DNA of 64,000 nt from Sorangium aterium (GTDB lineage: Bacteria > Myxococcota_A > Polyangia > Polyangiales > Polyangiaceae). The stretch spans positions 1,800,001 through 1,864,000 of the forward strand of contig NZ_JAQNDK010000003.1 in NCBI RefSeq assembly GCF_028368935.1, given 5' to 3'. A program made the position numbers and the translations under genes. The notes under the pieces are model-generated. The model was not told the DNA's origin, did not search any database, and worked only from the letters and a program-made list of their open reading frames with translations. This document shows positions 39,300 to 48,023 of this stretch, in pieces; the stretch's first letter is position 1; each line of letters begins with the position of its first letter.

Positions 39300-40055
39300 A
39301 TGACGTCCCTCGCCTTCGCGATGCCGGCGGAGATCGTCGACCCGAGCGTCGTCGCCCCGCCGGGCGATCTGTACAGCAACGAGCCGCCGATGGAGAGCTA
39401 CCAGCACCTCGTCCAGATGATCCTGCTGCTCGAGAGCCTGGAGCTCTTCTGGAAGGACCGGGCCGACTTCTTCGCCGCGGGGAACCTGACCATCTACTTC
39501 AGCCCCAAACAGCTCAAGACCGAGCACTTCCGGGGCCCTGATTTCTTCGTCGTGCTCGGCACCGAGCGGAGGCCGCGCAAGAGCTGGGTCGTCTGGGAAG
39601 AAGACGGCCGGTATCCGAACGTGATCGTGGAGGTGCTCTCGGAGAGCACCGAGAGCACCGATCGCGGCCTCAAGAAGCAGATTTACCAGGACGTCTTCCG
39701 GACGCCGGACTACTTCTGGTTCCATCCGGAGACGCTCGAGCTCTCGGGCTTCCACCTCGTCGACGGGCAGTACGAGCCGCTCTCCCCCGATGCTTCCGGA
39801 CGGCTCTGGAGCGCTCAGCTCGAGCTCTTCCTTGGCGTCGAGGAGGGGCAGCTTCGCTTCTTCACCCCCGAGGGCGAGCTCGTGCCCGCAGGCAAGGAGC
39901 TCGCGAAACGGGCCGAGTCCGCCGAGCAGCGCGCCGAGTCCGCCGAGCAACGCGCCGAGTCCGCCGAACAGCGGGCCGAGTCCGCCGAGCAGCAGGCAAT
40001 GCGGTTGGCGGCGAGGCTCCGGGAGCTCGGCGTCGATCCCGACACGCTCAAGTAG
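39300..40055 (+). CDS. Uma2-type protein with a C-terminal heptad tail
   Basis: The 251-residue protein has a Uma2 (DUF820) core: MTSLAFAMPAEIVDP at the start, GDLYSNEPPMESYQHLVQMI, ELFWKDRADFFAAGN, GPDFFVVLGTERRPRKSWV, PNVIVEVLSESTESTDRG and YFWFHPETLELSGFHL. This is the second subtype of the family, with an Asp/Glu nuclease-like core. The tail (about 205-250) is a coiled coil built of four AESAEQR heptads followed by AMRLAARLRELGVDPD, which may form dimers. The role of Uma2 proteins is unknown. ATG 39183 is an alternative start. Confidence 0.8.
   Translation: MTSLAFAMPAEIVDPSVVAPPGDLYSNEPPMESYQHLVQMILLLESLELFWKDRADFFAAGNLTIYFSPKQLKTEHFRGPDFFVVLGTERRPRKSWVVWEEDGRYPNVIVEVLSESTESTDRGLKKQIYQDVFRTPDYFWFHPETLELSGFHLVDGQYEPLSPDASGRLWSAQLELFLGVEEGQLRFFTPEGELVPAGKELAKRAESAEQRAESAEQRAESAEQRAESAEQQAMRLAARLRELGVDPDTLK
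39912..39995 (+). repeat. 21-bp heptad repeat, four units, in-frame
   Basis: GCCGAGTCCGCCGAGCAGCG with small synonymous changes is repeated four times in the 3' part of the Uma2 gene. It encodes AESAEQR, a coiled-coil heptad. Expansion by recombination would lengthen the coil without frameshift. Confidence 0.85.
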
Positions 40056-40099
40056 CGTTCGGATCCCGCGCTCCTCTCGCTCCTCCTGTGAAGAAAGCG

Positions 40100-40705
40100 A
40101 TGAAGCTCTATTTCAGCCCTGGCGCCTGCTCGCTCTCTCCGCACATCGCGCTGCGCGAGGCCGGCCTCCCGTTCGAGCTCGAGCAGGTCCACCTCGGCAC
40201 GAAGAAGACAAGGTCGGGCGCCGACTTCACCTCGATCAACCCCAAGGGCTACGTGCCCGCGCTCGAGATCGAGGGCGGCGAGGTGCTCACCGAGGGGCCG
40301 GTGATCGTCCAGTACATCGCCGATCGGAGGCCCGAGTCGGGGCTCGCCCCCCCGGCCGGCACCCTGGACCGCTACCGGCTGCAGGAGTGGCTGAGCTTCA
40401 TCAGCACCGAGCTGCACAAGCAGTTCTCGCCGCTCTTCAAGCCGAGGGCGCCGGACGAGCAAAAGAACGCGGCGAGGGCGCTCCTCGGTCGGCGCTTCGC
40501 CTTCGTGGCGCGCCGCCTCGAGGACACGACGTACCTCCTCGGCGAGCGGTTCACGGTGGCGGACGCGTACCTCTATACCGTGATGACGTGGACGAGGTTC
40601 GCGGGCGTCGATCTCGGCGGATGGCCCGTCCTCGGCCGCTACAGGGAGCGCGTCGGCGCCCGCCCTGCAGTGCAGGCCGCCATCGAGGCCGAGCGGAGGC
40701 GGTAG
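40100..40705 (+). CDS. gstA: Glutathione S-transferase, beta-class-like
   Basis: The 201-residue enzyme begins MKLYFSPGACSLSPHIALRE, the N-terminus of beta-class bacterial transferases with Cys10 in the active site. The thioredoxin-like half follows with FTSINPKGYVPALE and LTEGPVIVQYIAD (cis-Pro loop). The all-helical half has FTVADAYLYTVMTW. It conjugates glutathione to electrophiles or reduces peroxides in the cytoplasm. ATG 40100 is preferred over GTG 40088 because it gives the family's usual start. The Uma2 gene ends 45 bp upstream; the DUF4336 gene begins 66 bp downstream. Confidence 0.92.
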   Translation: MKLYFSPGACSLSPHIALREAGLPFELEQVHLGTKKTRSGADFTSINPKGYVPALEIEGGEVLTEGPVIVQYIADRRPESGLAPPAGTLDRYRLQEWLSFISTELHKQFSPLFKPRAPDEQKNAARALLGRRFAFVARRLEDTTYLLGERFTVADAYLYTVMTWTRFAGVDLGGWPVLGRYRERVGARPAVQAAIEAERRR

Positions 40706-40770
40706 GCATCCTTCGGTCCCTGGGGATACGCGCCTTGACGCAACGATCACGCGCGACTTTGCATGACGGC

Positions 40771-41478
40771 ATGCTGCAGGCGATCGCCGAGGACGTGTGG
40801 GCGTACGAGAGGGACTTCCGGCTGCCGTTCGGCGATCTGCCAGCGCGCACGACGGTCGTGAGGCGGGCCGACGGCGGGATCGTCATCCACTCGCCGCTGG
40901 CGTTCGATGACGACACCGCCCGGGAGATCGACGCGCTCGGCGAGGTGCGCGCCCTCGTCGCCCCGAGCTGCCTCCACCACGTCTTCTTGAGGGCCGCGAC
41001 CGAGCGCTGGCCGCGCGCGAGCGTGCTCGGGGCGCCCGGGCTCGAGAAGAAGCTCTCCGGCCTTCGCTTCACCCCGCTGCCCCGATCCGGCGCCGCGCCG
41101 GAGATCGGCGACGATCTCGACGTCCGCCTCATCGAGGGCGCACCGTACATCGCGGAGCACGTGTTCCTGCACGCGCGGTCGCGGACGCTCATCGTGACGG
41201 ATCTCCTCTTCAACGTGCATGAGGCCCGCAGCTTCGCCATGAAGGTCTTCCTCTGGGTCGGCGGCGTGTGGAGGAAGACCGCCCAGGACCACGTGTGGCG
41301 CGTGCTCGTGAGGGACCGCGCCGCGGCGGCGCGCAGCGTCGCCGACGTCCTCGCGTGGGACTTCGAGCGCGTCGTCGTCGCCCACGGCGACGTCATCGAA
41401 GGCGAGGCGAAGGACCGGACGCGCAGCGCGCTCGCGTGGATCGGCGCCGGTGCTGGCCGGCTCCTGCCTGGGAGATGA
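40771..41478 (+). CDS. DUF4336 (metallo-beta-lactamase-like) protein
   Basis: The 235-residue protein shows the DUF4336 pattern: MLQAIAEDVWAYERDFRLPF, IVIHSPLAFDDDTAREIDAL, LVAPSCLHHVFLRAATERWP, YIAEHVFLHARSRTLIVTDL and DVLAWDFERVVVAHGDVIEG. The His residues in CLHH, the Asp in TDLLF and the His in AHGD resemble the metal-binding positions of the metallo-beta-lactamase fold, but the full HxHxDH motif is absent. Activity unknown. It overlaps nothing and may be transcribed with the glutathione transferase. The small membrane protein gene faces it, with 6 bp between stops. Confidence 0.78.
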   Translation: MLQAIAEDVWAYERDFRLPFGDLPARTTVVRRADGGIVIHSPLAFDDDTAREIDALGEVRALVAPSCLHHVFLRAATERWPRASVLGAPGLEKKLSGLRFTPLPRSGAAPEIGDDLDVRLIEGAPYIAEHVFLHARSRTLIVTDLLFNVHEARSFAMKVFLWVGGVWRKTAQDHVWRVLVRDRAAAARSVADVLAWDFERVVVAHGDVIEGEAKDRTRSALAWIGAGAGRLLPGR

Positions 41479-41484
41479 GCGCTC

Positions 41485-41883
41485 TCAGGCGGCCACCTGC
41501 GCGCGGCGCAGCCCGATGACCTGCGCCTCCGCGAAGAGCGCGACGGCGAGCGCCTGCGCCGCGACGAACGCATAGCCGATCGCCGTCGGCTCGAACCAGC
41601 CGAGCGCGAGGAGGAGCATGCTGTCGACGACCCAGAGCGCGTTCGCGACGACGACGGCGACGACGGCCCCCCGGGCCGGACGCTCGCGCGTGCCGAGCCA
41701 TGCGACGAGCGCCGCGAACGGGAGCAGGCTCGCTCCAGCCCAGCGGAACAGCGGCTCGGGGAGGCCAGTCAGGCCGGCGAGGGGCGCCGCGGCGGCGAGC
41801 ATGAGGAGGCCTGTGGCGCCGCTGAGGGCCGCGTCGGCGAGGAGGGCGCGGCGGAGGAAGCGAGGAGAGATCACGAACGACAT
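41485..41883 (-). CDS. Small four-helix membrane protein
   Basis: The 132-residue protein has four predicted membrane segments: about 10-32 (RALLADAALSGATGLLML), 42-60, 68-92 and 97-120. It begins MSFVISPRFLRR with AAAGGAGC upstream, so the start at 41883 is good. I recognise no family. It is divergent from the MmyB-type regulator gene, and the palindrome at 42022-42038 lies between the two starts, so it is a likely target of that regulator. Confidence 0.7.
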   Translation of the reverse strand: MSFVISPRFLRRALLADAALSGATGLLMLAAAAPLAGLTGLPEPLFRWAGASLLPFAALVAWLGTRERPARGAVVAVVVANALWVVDSMLLLALGWFEPTAIGYAFVAAQALAVALFAEAQVIGLRRAQVAA

Positions 41884-42021
41884 GGTGGGCTCCTTTCGTT
41901 GCGGTCGGGGGCTCATCGCCCCTCGGTGGGCGGGACCTGCGGGGCAGCGCGCGCGCGGCGCGCCGGGTGTCCACAGCGCCCCTGACACCGCTCACCTTGG
42001 GGCGCCCTCGGCATGGGGTCG

Positions 42022-42038
42022 ATTACCTCCCAGGTAAT
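42022..42038. promoter_or_regulatory. Perfect palindrome, candidate operator
   Basis: ATTACCT, CCC, AGGTAAT is a perfect inverted repeat with 7-bp arms. It lies 37 bp upstream of the MmyB-type regulator start (42075) and 139 bp from the start of the divergent membrane protein gene (41883). Its AT-rich arms stand out in GC-rich DNA. Autoregulation by the neighbouring regulator is the simplest reading. Confidence 0.6.
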
Positions 42039-42074
42039 GGGCGTCATTTCCCGGCGTGCTAGGGTCGACTCGCG

Positions 42075-42923
42075 ATGACGAGCTCACACCCGCCGATCGG
42101 GGGTCTCCTGCGCGAGTGGCGCCAGCGCCGTCGAATGAGCCAGCTCGACCTCGCCTGCGAGGCCGACATCTCGACACGCCACCTGAGCTTCCTCGAGACC
42201 GGCCGCGCGCAGCCGAGCCGCGAGATGGTGATCCACCTGGCGGAGCGCCTCGATGTGCCCTTGCGCGACCGCAACCAGCTCCTCGTGGCGGCGGGGTACG
42301 CGCCACTCTATCCGGAGCGCAGCCTCGGCGATCCCGCGCTCGCGGCGGCGCGCAGGGCGGTCGATCTGGTGCTCGCCGGCCACGAGCCCTATCCGGCGGT
42401 CGCCATCGATCGGCACTGGACCCTCGTCGCCGCGAACGGCGCGATCGGCCCATTCCTGGCCGGCGCCGACGCCGCCCTCCTCCAGCCCCCGATCAACGTG
42501 CTGCGCCTGAGCCTGCACCCAGGGGGCCTCGCGCCGCGCATCGAGAACTCGACCGAGTGGCGCGCGCACCTCCTCTCGCGCCTGCGCCGTCAGATCGACG
42601 TGAGCTCCGATCCCGCCCTCGTGACGCTCTTCGAAGAGCTCATCCGCTATCCATCGCCGGAAGGATCGAGGCGCCCTGAGCCCGCCCGCGAGCCCGACCC
42701 GGTCACCATCGCGGTGCCGCTCCGGCTCAGGACGGAGGACGGTATCCTGAGCTTCCTCAGCGCGACCATGGTCTTCGGCACGCCGATCGACGTCACCCTG
42801 TCCGAGCTCGCGGTCGAGTCGTTCTTCCCCGCGGACCAGGCGACCGCGGAGGCGCTGCGCGCGACGGCGCGACGCCGAGGACAACGGCCCTCTGCAGAGG
42901 AATCGCATCGAATCCCGCTCTGA
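42075..42923 (+). CDS. XRE-type regulator with MmyB-like ligand domain
   Basis: The 282-residue protein has an N-terminal helix-turn-helix (about 8-65): GGLLREWRQRRRMSQLDLAC, ADISTRHLSFLETGRAQPS and MVIHLAERLDVPLRDRNQLL. The rest matches the MmyB-type ligand-binding domain: AAGYAPLYPERSLGDPALAA, HEPYPAVAIDRHWTLVAANG, LRLSLHPGGLAPRIENSTEW and LRTEDGILSFLSATMVFGTP. Such regulators often control one divergent gene encoding an enzyme or membrane protein. The neighbour across the palindrome is the small membrane protein. Ligand unknown. Confidence 0.9.
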   Translation: MTSSHPPIGGLLREWRQRRRMSQLDLACEADISTRHLSFLETGRAQPSREMVIHLAERLDVPLRDRNQLLVAAGYAPLYPERSLGDPALAAARRAVDLVLAGHEPYPAVAIDRHWTLVAANGAIGPFLAGADAALLQPPINVLRLSLHPGGLAPRIENSTEWRAHLLSRLRRQIDVSSDPALVTLFEELIRYPSPEGSRRPEPAREPDPVTIAVPLRLRTEDGILSFLSATMVFGTPIDVTLSELAVESFFPADQATAEALRATARRRGQRPSAEESHRIPL

Positions 42924-43015
42924 GGGCGCGCGCCGCGCGCGCATCGACCAGCCGCGCTCCCCTGGGCAGCGCGGAGAGCGCTCCCGGTGCGTCGCGATGC
43001 GCAACGCTGAGAGCG

Positions 43016-44476
43016 CTACCGGTGCATCGCGATGTCGTTGCGGGGAAAGGGCTTGATGCGTCGGGTGTGCCGCCCAGTGGACGGAGCGGTCTTGATCCGC
43101 CCGGGGGATCGCGCGGGCCGCGCGGTGGGCTTCTTCTTCGTTGTCGACCGCGAGGCCTCGCTGGCGGGCGCGCTCTCGGGCTGCGCCGCCGCGGCCTGGA
43201 CCGGCTCCTGGAGCTCCGGCGCGAGCAGCGGTCGGGGTGCCTCCACGACGCTGGCGAGGAGCGTCGCCTCGGTCGAGCTCGCCAGCCCGGCGCCGCGGGG
43301 GGCGACGGCGGCGAGCGCGGCGTTGTCGGCTGCGGGCGCGGCGAACCGGACGCCGAAGAACAGGCTGGCGCCGGCCAGCACGGCGCCTAGCGCGGCGGCC
43401 GCCGCCATCCGCGCGGATGGCCTTTTGCGCTTCTTGCGGCCCGACGCCGTGCCCAGGACCGCGGTCGTGCCATCACCGCCGTCGTCCTCGCAGAGATCCG
43501 CCTCGACCACCGGTATCGACGGGGACGTCATGACAGGGTTGCGCCGGGTGACCACGCCGTCCTGCGAGCTCACGGGCGGCGCCTCGACCACGCTCTCCGC
43601 ACCCGCCGGAGCCGGCGTCTCGGTGCCCCACTTGCGCGACGACAGCGCCCGCTCCAGCGCGTCGGCCATCTCCTTCGCCGACCCGAAGCGCGCGCTCGGA
43701 TCCTGCTGAAGGGCCCTCGCCATCCATTCGTCGACGGCGGCCGGCACGTCGATCCGGTGCGCGCTGGGCGGCGTGAACCGCCCCCTGTGCACGGCGAGCG
43801 TGAGCGCCGCGAGCGTCTCTCCGGAGAACGGGGTCCGCCCCGTCATCGCATGATAGGCAACGACGCCGAGCGACCAGAGATCCGCGCGGAAATCGAGATC
43901 CCTCGGGGTGACGAGCTGCTCCGGGCTCATGTAGAGCGGCGTCCCGACCACGTTCCCCGTCGAGGTGACCCGCAGGTCCCGGACCCGCTTGGCGATACCG
44001 AAGTCAAGCACCTTGACGAAGATCTCCCCATCCACCTGGGTCAGGAACAGGTTGTCCGGCTTGATGTCGCGGTGGACGATGCCGAGCCGGTGCGCCTGCC
44101 CCAGCGCCTTGGCCGCTTGCGCCACGATACGCGCCACCTCGCCGAGCGGCAGCCGGCCCTGGCGGCTGATACGGACCCTCAGGTCCTCGCCGCGGAGGAG
44201 CTCCATCGCGATGTACGGCATGCCCTCCGCCGTCAAGCCGTGATCGAGGACCTGCGCGACGTGCGGGCTCGTGATCTGCGCCGCAGCGACCGCCTCTCGC
44301 CGGAACCGCTCGACGTAGCCCGGGTCGTCCGCGTACTCGGGCGACATGAACTTCACGGCTACCTGAGCCTTCAGCGGAAGCCGATCGGCAACCCAGATGC
44401 TCCCCATCCCGCCGCGCCGGAGGATGCGCACGAGCCTCAGCGAAGGCGTCACCATCTGTCCGGTGTGCAGGGGCAT
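43016..44476 (-). CDS. Membrane-anchored Ser/Thr protein kinase
   Basis: The 486-residue protein has an N-terminal kinase domain (about 10-275): RRGGMGSIWVADR with the glycine-rich loop, VAVKFMSPEYA with the catalytic Lys, IVHRDIKPDNLFLTQ with the Asp, KVLDFGIAKR and DLWSLGVVAYHAMTGRTPFS. A Pro-rich spacer follows, then one membrane segment (about 365-385, MAAAAALGAVLAGASLFFG) and a C-terminal part of about 100 residues rich in Ala, Pro and Lys/Arg. AAGGAG about 10 nt upstream of ATG 44476 fixes the start. It could phosphorylate cytoplasmic targets in response to an outside signal; targets unknown. Confidence 0.93.
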   Translation of the reverse strand: MPLHTGQMVTPSLRLVRILRRGGMGSIWVADRLPLKAQVAVKFMSPEYADDPGYVERFRREAVAAAQITSPHVAQVLDHGLTAEGMPYIAMELLRGEDLRVRISRQGRLPLGEVARIVAQAAKALGQAHRLGIVHRDIKPDNLFLTQVDGEIFVKVLDFGIAKRVRDLRVTSTGNVVGTPLYMSPEQLVTPRDLDFRADLWSLGVVAYHAMTGRTPFSGETLAALTLAVHRGRFTPPSAHRIDVPAAVDEWMARALQQDPSARFGSAKEMADALERALSSRKWGTETPAPAGAESVVEAPPVSSQDGVVTRRNPVMTSPSIPVVEADLCEDDGGDGTTAVLGTASGRKKRKRPSARMAAAAALGAVLAGASLFFGVRFAAPAADNAALAAVAPRGAGLASSTEATLLASVVEAPRPLLAPELQEPVQAAAAQPESAPASEASRSTTKKKPTARPARSPGRIKTAPSTGRHTRRIKPFPRNDIAMHR

Positions 44477-45466
44477 ACCTCTGCTACTCCTTCTCGCACT
44501 CGCACAAGCTCGAGCCGGTGGTTCCGTCAGCTCCAGCCGAAAATCGCCCGAATGGCGTAAATAGATCACTACGACGCCTTCATTGCCTCTGCAAGAGAAA
44601 CAAAGTGCTCTCCGCCACGTCCGTCACGTGTGTCAGCTCTAGTCAGCTCTAGGCAGTTCTAGGTGCGCGTCGCGCACCCGCGCACACTGAAGCCGACCCG
44701 TCTCTTGCATCCCCCAGGAGCCCAGGGGCCGCGGAGAACTCCTATGCGAGACGGCCACGGGGACGGACATCCACCGTGCGCTGATGTCGGCGGATGAGCG
44801 CATGTCGAGCGCCAGCTTCGTCCAGCCGGTCGAGGGCGCCCGTCGCCGCGAGCGGCGGCGCCGAACAACGGAGTTGAAGGTAGGCCACCCGATCATCAGG
44901 TGGGGAGCGCGGGAACAAGCGTGCCTGTCGTGCGGCCATGGCCCGCGATCCGCTGTGGCTTCATCCATGGGCTCACCTCGCGGCGTCAGGTGAGCCCGCC
45001 CGGGGGGCGCGAGGGCTCATCGCCTCTTGACTTCGAAAAAAGTCTTTCATTTTGCCTCCACAACCACCGTCCGGGCAGCATGGAGGGTGGCGCTCGTGTC
45101 TTCAATCCAGCGCGAGAGTCACGTGGACGGGGCGAGACCCATTGGGGGTCGACATCGTCCGACATCGGAGGGCGGGCCTGTCCAGCTCCACGCGGGGCGC
45201 GCTCGCGCCTCCCTGGATCACGCACCGCGACAGGCGGGTTGTCCCCTGGAGGAGGATTGAAGCCTCTCGTCTTCTGGGTGCCGGCTCACTGAAAGAGTTC
45301 ACCCAGCCGAGGACGGCCTGGACGCCCACGGAGCTCGCGCGTACGCCGGCGGAGGAAATCCACCCGCGCCGAGACTGAAGCTGATGCGTAGGGGTGCGAT
45401 AAAAAATGAAGCGCGGGTGTCATCCATGGTTGCGTCTACGCGCGCAGGCGTAGAATCGCCGGAACC
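44477..45466. other. Long spacer before the cyclase gene
   Basis: No frame in this 990-bp gap is convincing. Near 44632-44660 there is a short direct repeat, GTCAGCTCTA followed by (G)GCAGTTCTA-like copies. A near-perfect inverted repeat around GGTGAGCCCGCCCGG lies at 44990. AT-rich patches occur at 44560-44620 and 45030-45070. A small palindrome just before the cyclase gene is listed separately. Confidence 0.4.
45435..45454. promoter_or_regulatory. Palindrome next to the cyclase start
   Basis: TCTACGC (45435-45441) pairs with GCGTAGA (45448-45454). The pair ends 12 bp before the start codon at 45467. It could be an operator overlapping the promoter or an RNA hairpin masking the start; sequence alone cannot tell. 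Confidence 0.35.
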
Positions 45467-47791
45467 ATGAGCCGATCCCCCTCCGACAAGGACGCGCCCA
45501 AAAAGGCAACGGTCAGCCCCGTGCCGTCGCGAGGGACCCCGCCGGAGACGATCCCGTCGCGCGCCAGCGCCAGCAGCAGCAGCGCCCTGCCGTCGGCGCC
45601 GCCCCTGACACGGAGCAGCGCCGGCAGCGGCAGCGCCCTGCCGCCGGCGCCCGCCTCGAACCGCGGGGGCAGCACCCTCCCGCCTCCTCAGCAGCACGCG
45701 CCGCCCCCGGCGCGCGGCAGCCATTTCCCGGCCGACGCGCGCGTGCGGCGGGATCGACCGAGCGTCCCGCTCTCTCCGCACGGCGCGTATGCGTCGCAGG
45801 AGGCGCGCGGCTGGCGAGAGCGGCCGACCGCCGCGGCCGCCGCCGCGGCGCGCGCCGGCTATACCTTGCAGGATCCGTTCGATCGGTGGGACCCGTCCGA
45901 GGGCTCCCCCGCTGCGCCAGCGACCCAGCCGCCCGAACCGCCGAGCTCGCGGATCCCGGAGGCGTCGCGCCACGAAGACGCCGGCCGCGGCCACGCGCCG
46001 GCCTCGTCGCCGGGCAAGCGCACGGCGACCGGCGGGCTGCCCGCCGCGCACCAGCCGGCGGCGTCGGCCAGGCCGTCCGCGGGGCGCGAGCCGCAGCGGC
46101 TCCACGAGCCGCACGGCGGAGGCCACGATCCGTACACGCCCATCAACCAGATCCTCGGCTACACGCGCCTGCTCGTGGCGTCGCTGCAGGGCAAGGTCGC
46201 GCCGCAGCACATCGAGGACATCCGCAACATCGAGCTCGCGTCGCGCAAGCTGCTCACCATCGTGCAGGCGATGGAGAACGGCGACGAGGACGCGCCCTCG
46301 AGCGTGAAGGTCAGCATCCCCTCTCCGCACGAGGAGCCCGCTGTCCACGCCGAGATCGAGGGCAGCGGGCGCGGCACCATCCTCGTTGTCGACGACAGCC
46401 GAGGCAACCGCGACGTCCTCTGTCGGGTGCTGCAGAACAACGGCTACCGCACCGCGTCCGCCGAGGACGGACCCCGCGCGCTGGGGCTCGCCGCGCGCGA
46501 GCGCTTCGACGCCGTGCTGCTCGACGTGAACATGCCCGGCATCAGCGGCCTCGGCGTGCTCTCGGCCCTGCGCCAGAGCCGGTCGCAGGCCGAGCTCCCG
46601 GTGATCATGGTGACCACGCGCGGCGCGAGCGAGGACGTCGTCGAGTCGCTCAAGCTCGGCGCCAACGACCACGTGACGAAGCCGATCGACTTCGACATCC
46701 TGCTCGGGCGGCTCGACACGCAGCTCACGCTGAAGCGCTCGCGCGAGCAGCTCTCGCAGCTCGCGGCGGAGCTGTCGGTCAAGAGCGAGTTCATCCGCAA
46801 GACGTTCGGCCGCTACCTGAGCGACGACGTGGTGAACCGCCTGCTCTCCTCGCCCGAGGCCCAGCTCCTCGGCGGCGAGGAGCGCGAGGTGACCATCATG
46901 ATGACGGACCTCCGCAGCTTCACGACGATGACCGAGAACATGCCGCCCGACGTCGTCATGCGGCTCCTGAACGGCTACCTCGGCGAGATGGCGCGCATCA
47001 TCGTCGCGCGCGGCGGCACGATCATCGAGTTCATCGGCGACGCGATCCTCGCGCTCTTCGGCGCGCCGTTCCCGGCGGGCGACGACACCCGCCGCGCGGT
47101 CGCCTGCGCGCTGGAGATGCAGATGGCGATGGACGCGGTGAACGAGAAGAACAGCGCCGAGGGCCTGCCGACGCTGCAGATGGGCATCGCGCTCAACACC
47201 GGCCCGGTCGTCGTCGGCAACATCGGCTCCGAGGCGCGCACGAAATACGGCGTGGTCGGCGCCCAGGTGAACCTGACGTCCCGCATCGAGTCGTGCACGG
47301 TGGGCCGCCAGATCCTGATCGCGGACACCACGCGCCGCGCCGCGGGCGCGGGCCTCCTGCTCGGCCAGAGCCACGCGCTGGCCGTCAAGGGGTTCTCGAA
47401 CCGTGTGCTGGTCCACGAGGTCCTGGGCCTCGACAACCCCGAGCGGCTCTACCTGCCCGAGCGGCGGGTCGAGATCCTCTCGCTCTCGTCGCCGCTGCCG
47501 GTCGTGTGCGCGCGCCTCGCGGGCAAGCGGGTGGAGGGCGAGCCGCAGTCCGCCTTCATCCTCGGGCTCTCCCCCTTCGGCGCCGTGCTGCGGCTGCATC
47601 CCCGGCCCGCGCCCTTCACGAATCTCCAGATCCACCCGTCCGGCCCGCTCGCCGAGCAGCTCGGCGGCGAGCTGCACGCGAAGGTGATCGAGCTCGACGC
47701 GCGCGCCGACGACGTCGTGCGCATCCACTTCACGTCGTCACCGCCGGGGCTCGCGGCGTTCGTTCAGAAGCTGCACCGCGCCGAGGCATAG
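45467..47791 (+). CDS. Receiver-adenylate/guanylate cyclase
   Basis: The 774-residue protein has a long disordered Ser/Pro/Ala-rich N-terminus (about 1-220), a short helical piece like a histidine-kinase dimer helix but without the usual ELRTP motif (about 220-270, DPYTPINQILGYTRLLV), a receiver (about 300-420: ILVVDDSRGNRD, AVLLDVNMPG with Asp near 352, DHVTKPIDF), and a class III cyclase domain (about 470-625: VTIMMTDLRSFTTM, FIGDAILALFGAP, ALNTGPVVVGNIG, VNLTSRIES). The C-terminal 130 residues may be a PilZ-like beta-barrel. It should make cAMP or cGMP under phosphorelay control. No receiver partner is encoded next to it. Confidence 0.9.
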   Translation: MSRSPSDKDAPKKATVSPVPSRGTPPETIPSRASASSSSALPSAPPLTRSSAGSGSALPPAPASNRGGSTLPPPQQHAPPPARGSHFPADARVRRDRPSVPLSPHGAYASQEARGWRERPTAAAAAAARAGYTLQDPFDRWDPSEGSPAAPATQPPEPPSSRIPEASRHEDAGRGHAPASSPGKRTATGGLPAAHQPAASARPSAGREPQRLHEPHGGGHDPYTPINQILGYTRLLVASLQGKVAPQHIEDIRNIELASRKLLTIVQAMENGDEDAPSSVKVSIPSPHEEPAVHAEIEGSGRGTILVVDDSRGNRDVLCRVLQNNGYRTASAEDGPRALGLAARERFDAVLLDVNMPGISGLGVLSALRQSRSQAELPVIMVTTRGASEDVVESLKLGANDHVTKPIDFDILLGRLDTQLTLKRSREQLSQLAAELSVKSEFIRKTFGRYLSDDVVNRLLSSPEAQLLGGEEREVTIMMTDLRSFTTMTENMPPDVVMRLLNGYLGEMARIIVARGGTIIEFIGDAILALFGAPFPAGDDTRRAVACALEMQMAMDAVNEKNSAEGLPTLQMGIALNTGPVVVGNIGSEARTKYGVVGAQVNLTSRIESCTVGRQILIADTTRRAAGAGLLLGQSHALAVKGFSNRVLVHEVLGLDNPERLYLPERRVEILSLSSPLPVVCARLAGKRVEGEPQSAFILGLSPFGAVLRLHPRPAPFTNLQIHPSGPLAEQLGGELHAKVIELDARADDVVRIHFTSSPPGLAAFVQKLHRAEA

Positions 47792-48023
47792 CGGCTCTCC
47801 CCACAGGCAGGCTCGTTCACATCGAACCCGTGCTCCTGAAGGGGCCGTATCGGCTCGGCGACCGGCTCTCCTCGGCTCCGAGGACATCGCCCTGCGCGTG
47901 ACCCAGGGCGAAGCGCCCCTGGGAGAGCACCTTTGCTTCGAACGAGCGCCTCGCCTACGCTCCGCCCTCGCAGCGCAACACGGCCCCTTCACGCGGACCC
48001 ATACACCGAGGTAGCAGACGCCC

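Noticed and set aside
44639-44968. Minus-strand 109-codon frame in the spacer before the cyclase gene
   Set aside because: No start signal, no domain, and residue use like other noncoding frames.
45299-47728. An 809-codon minus-strand frame opposite the cyclase gene
   Set aside because: Antisense to the receiver and cyclase domains; no motif of its own.
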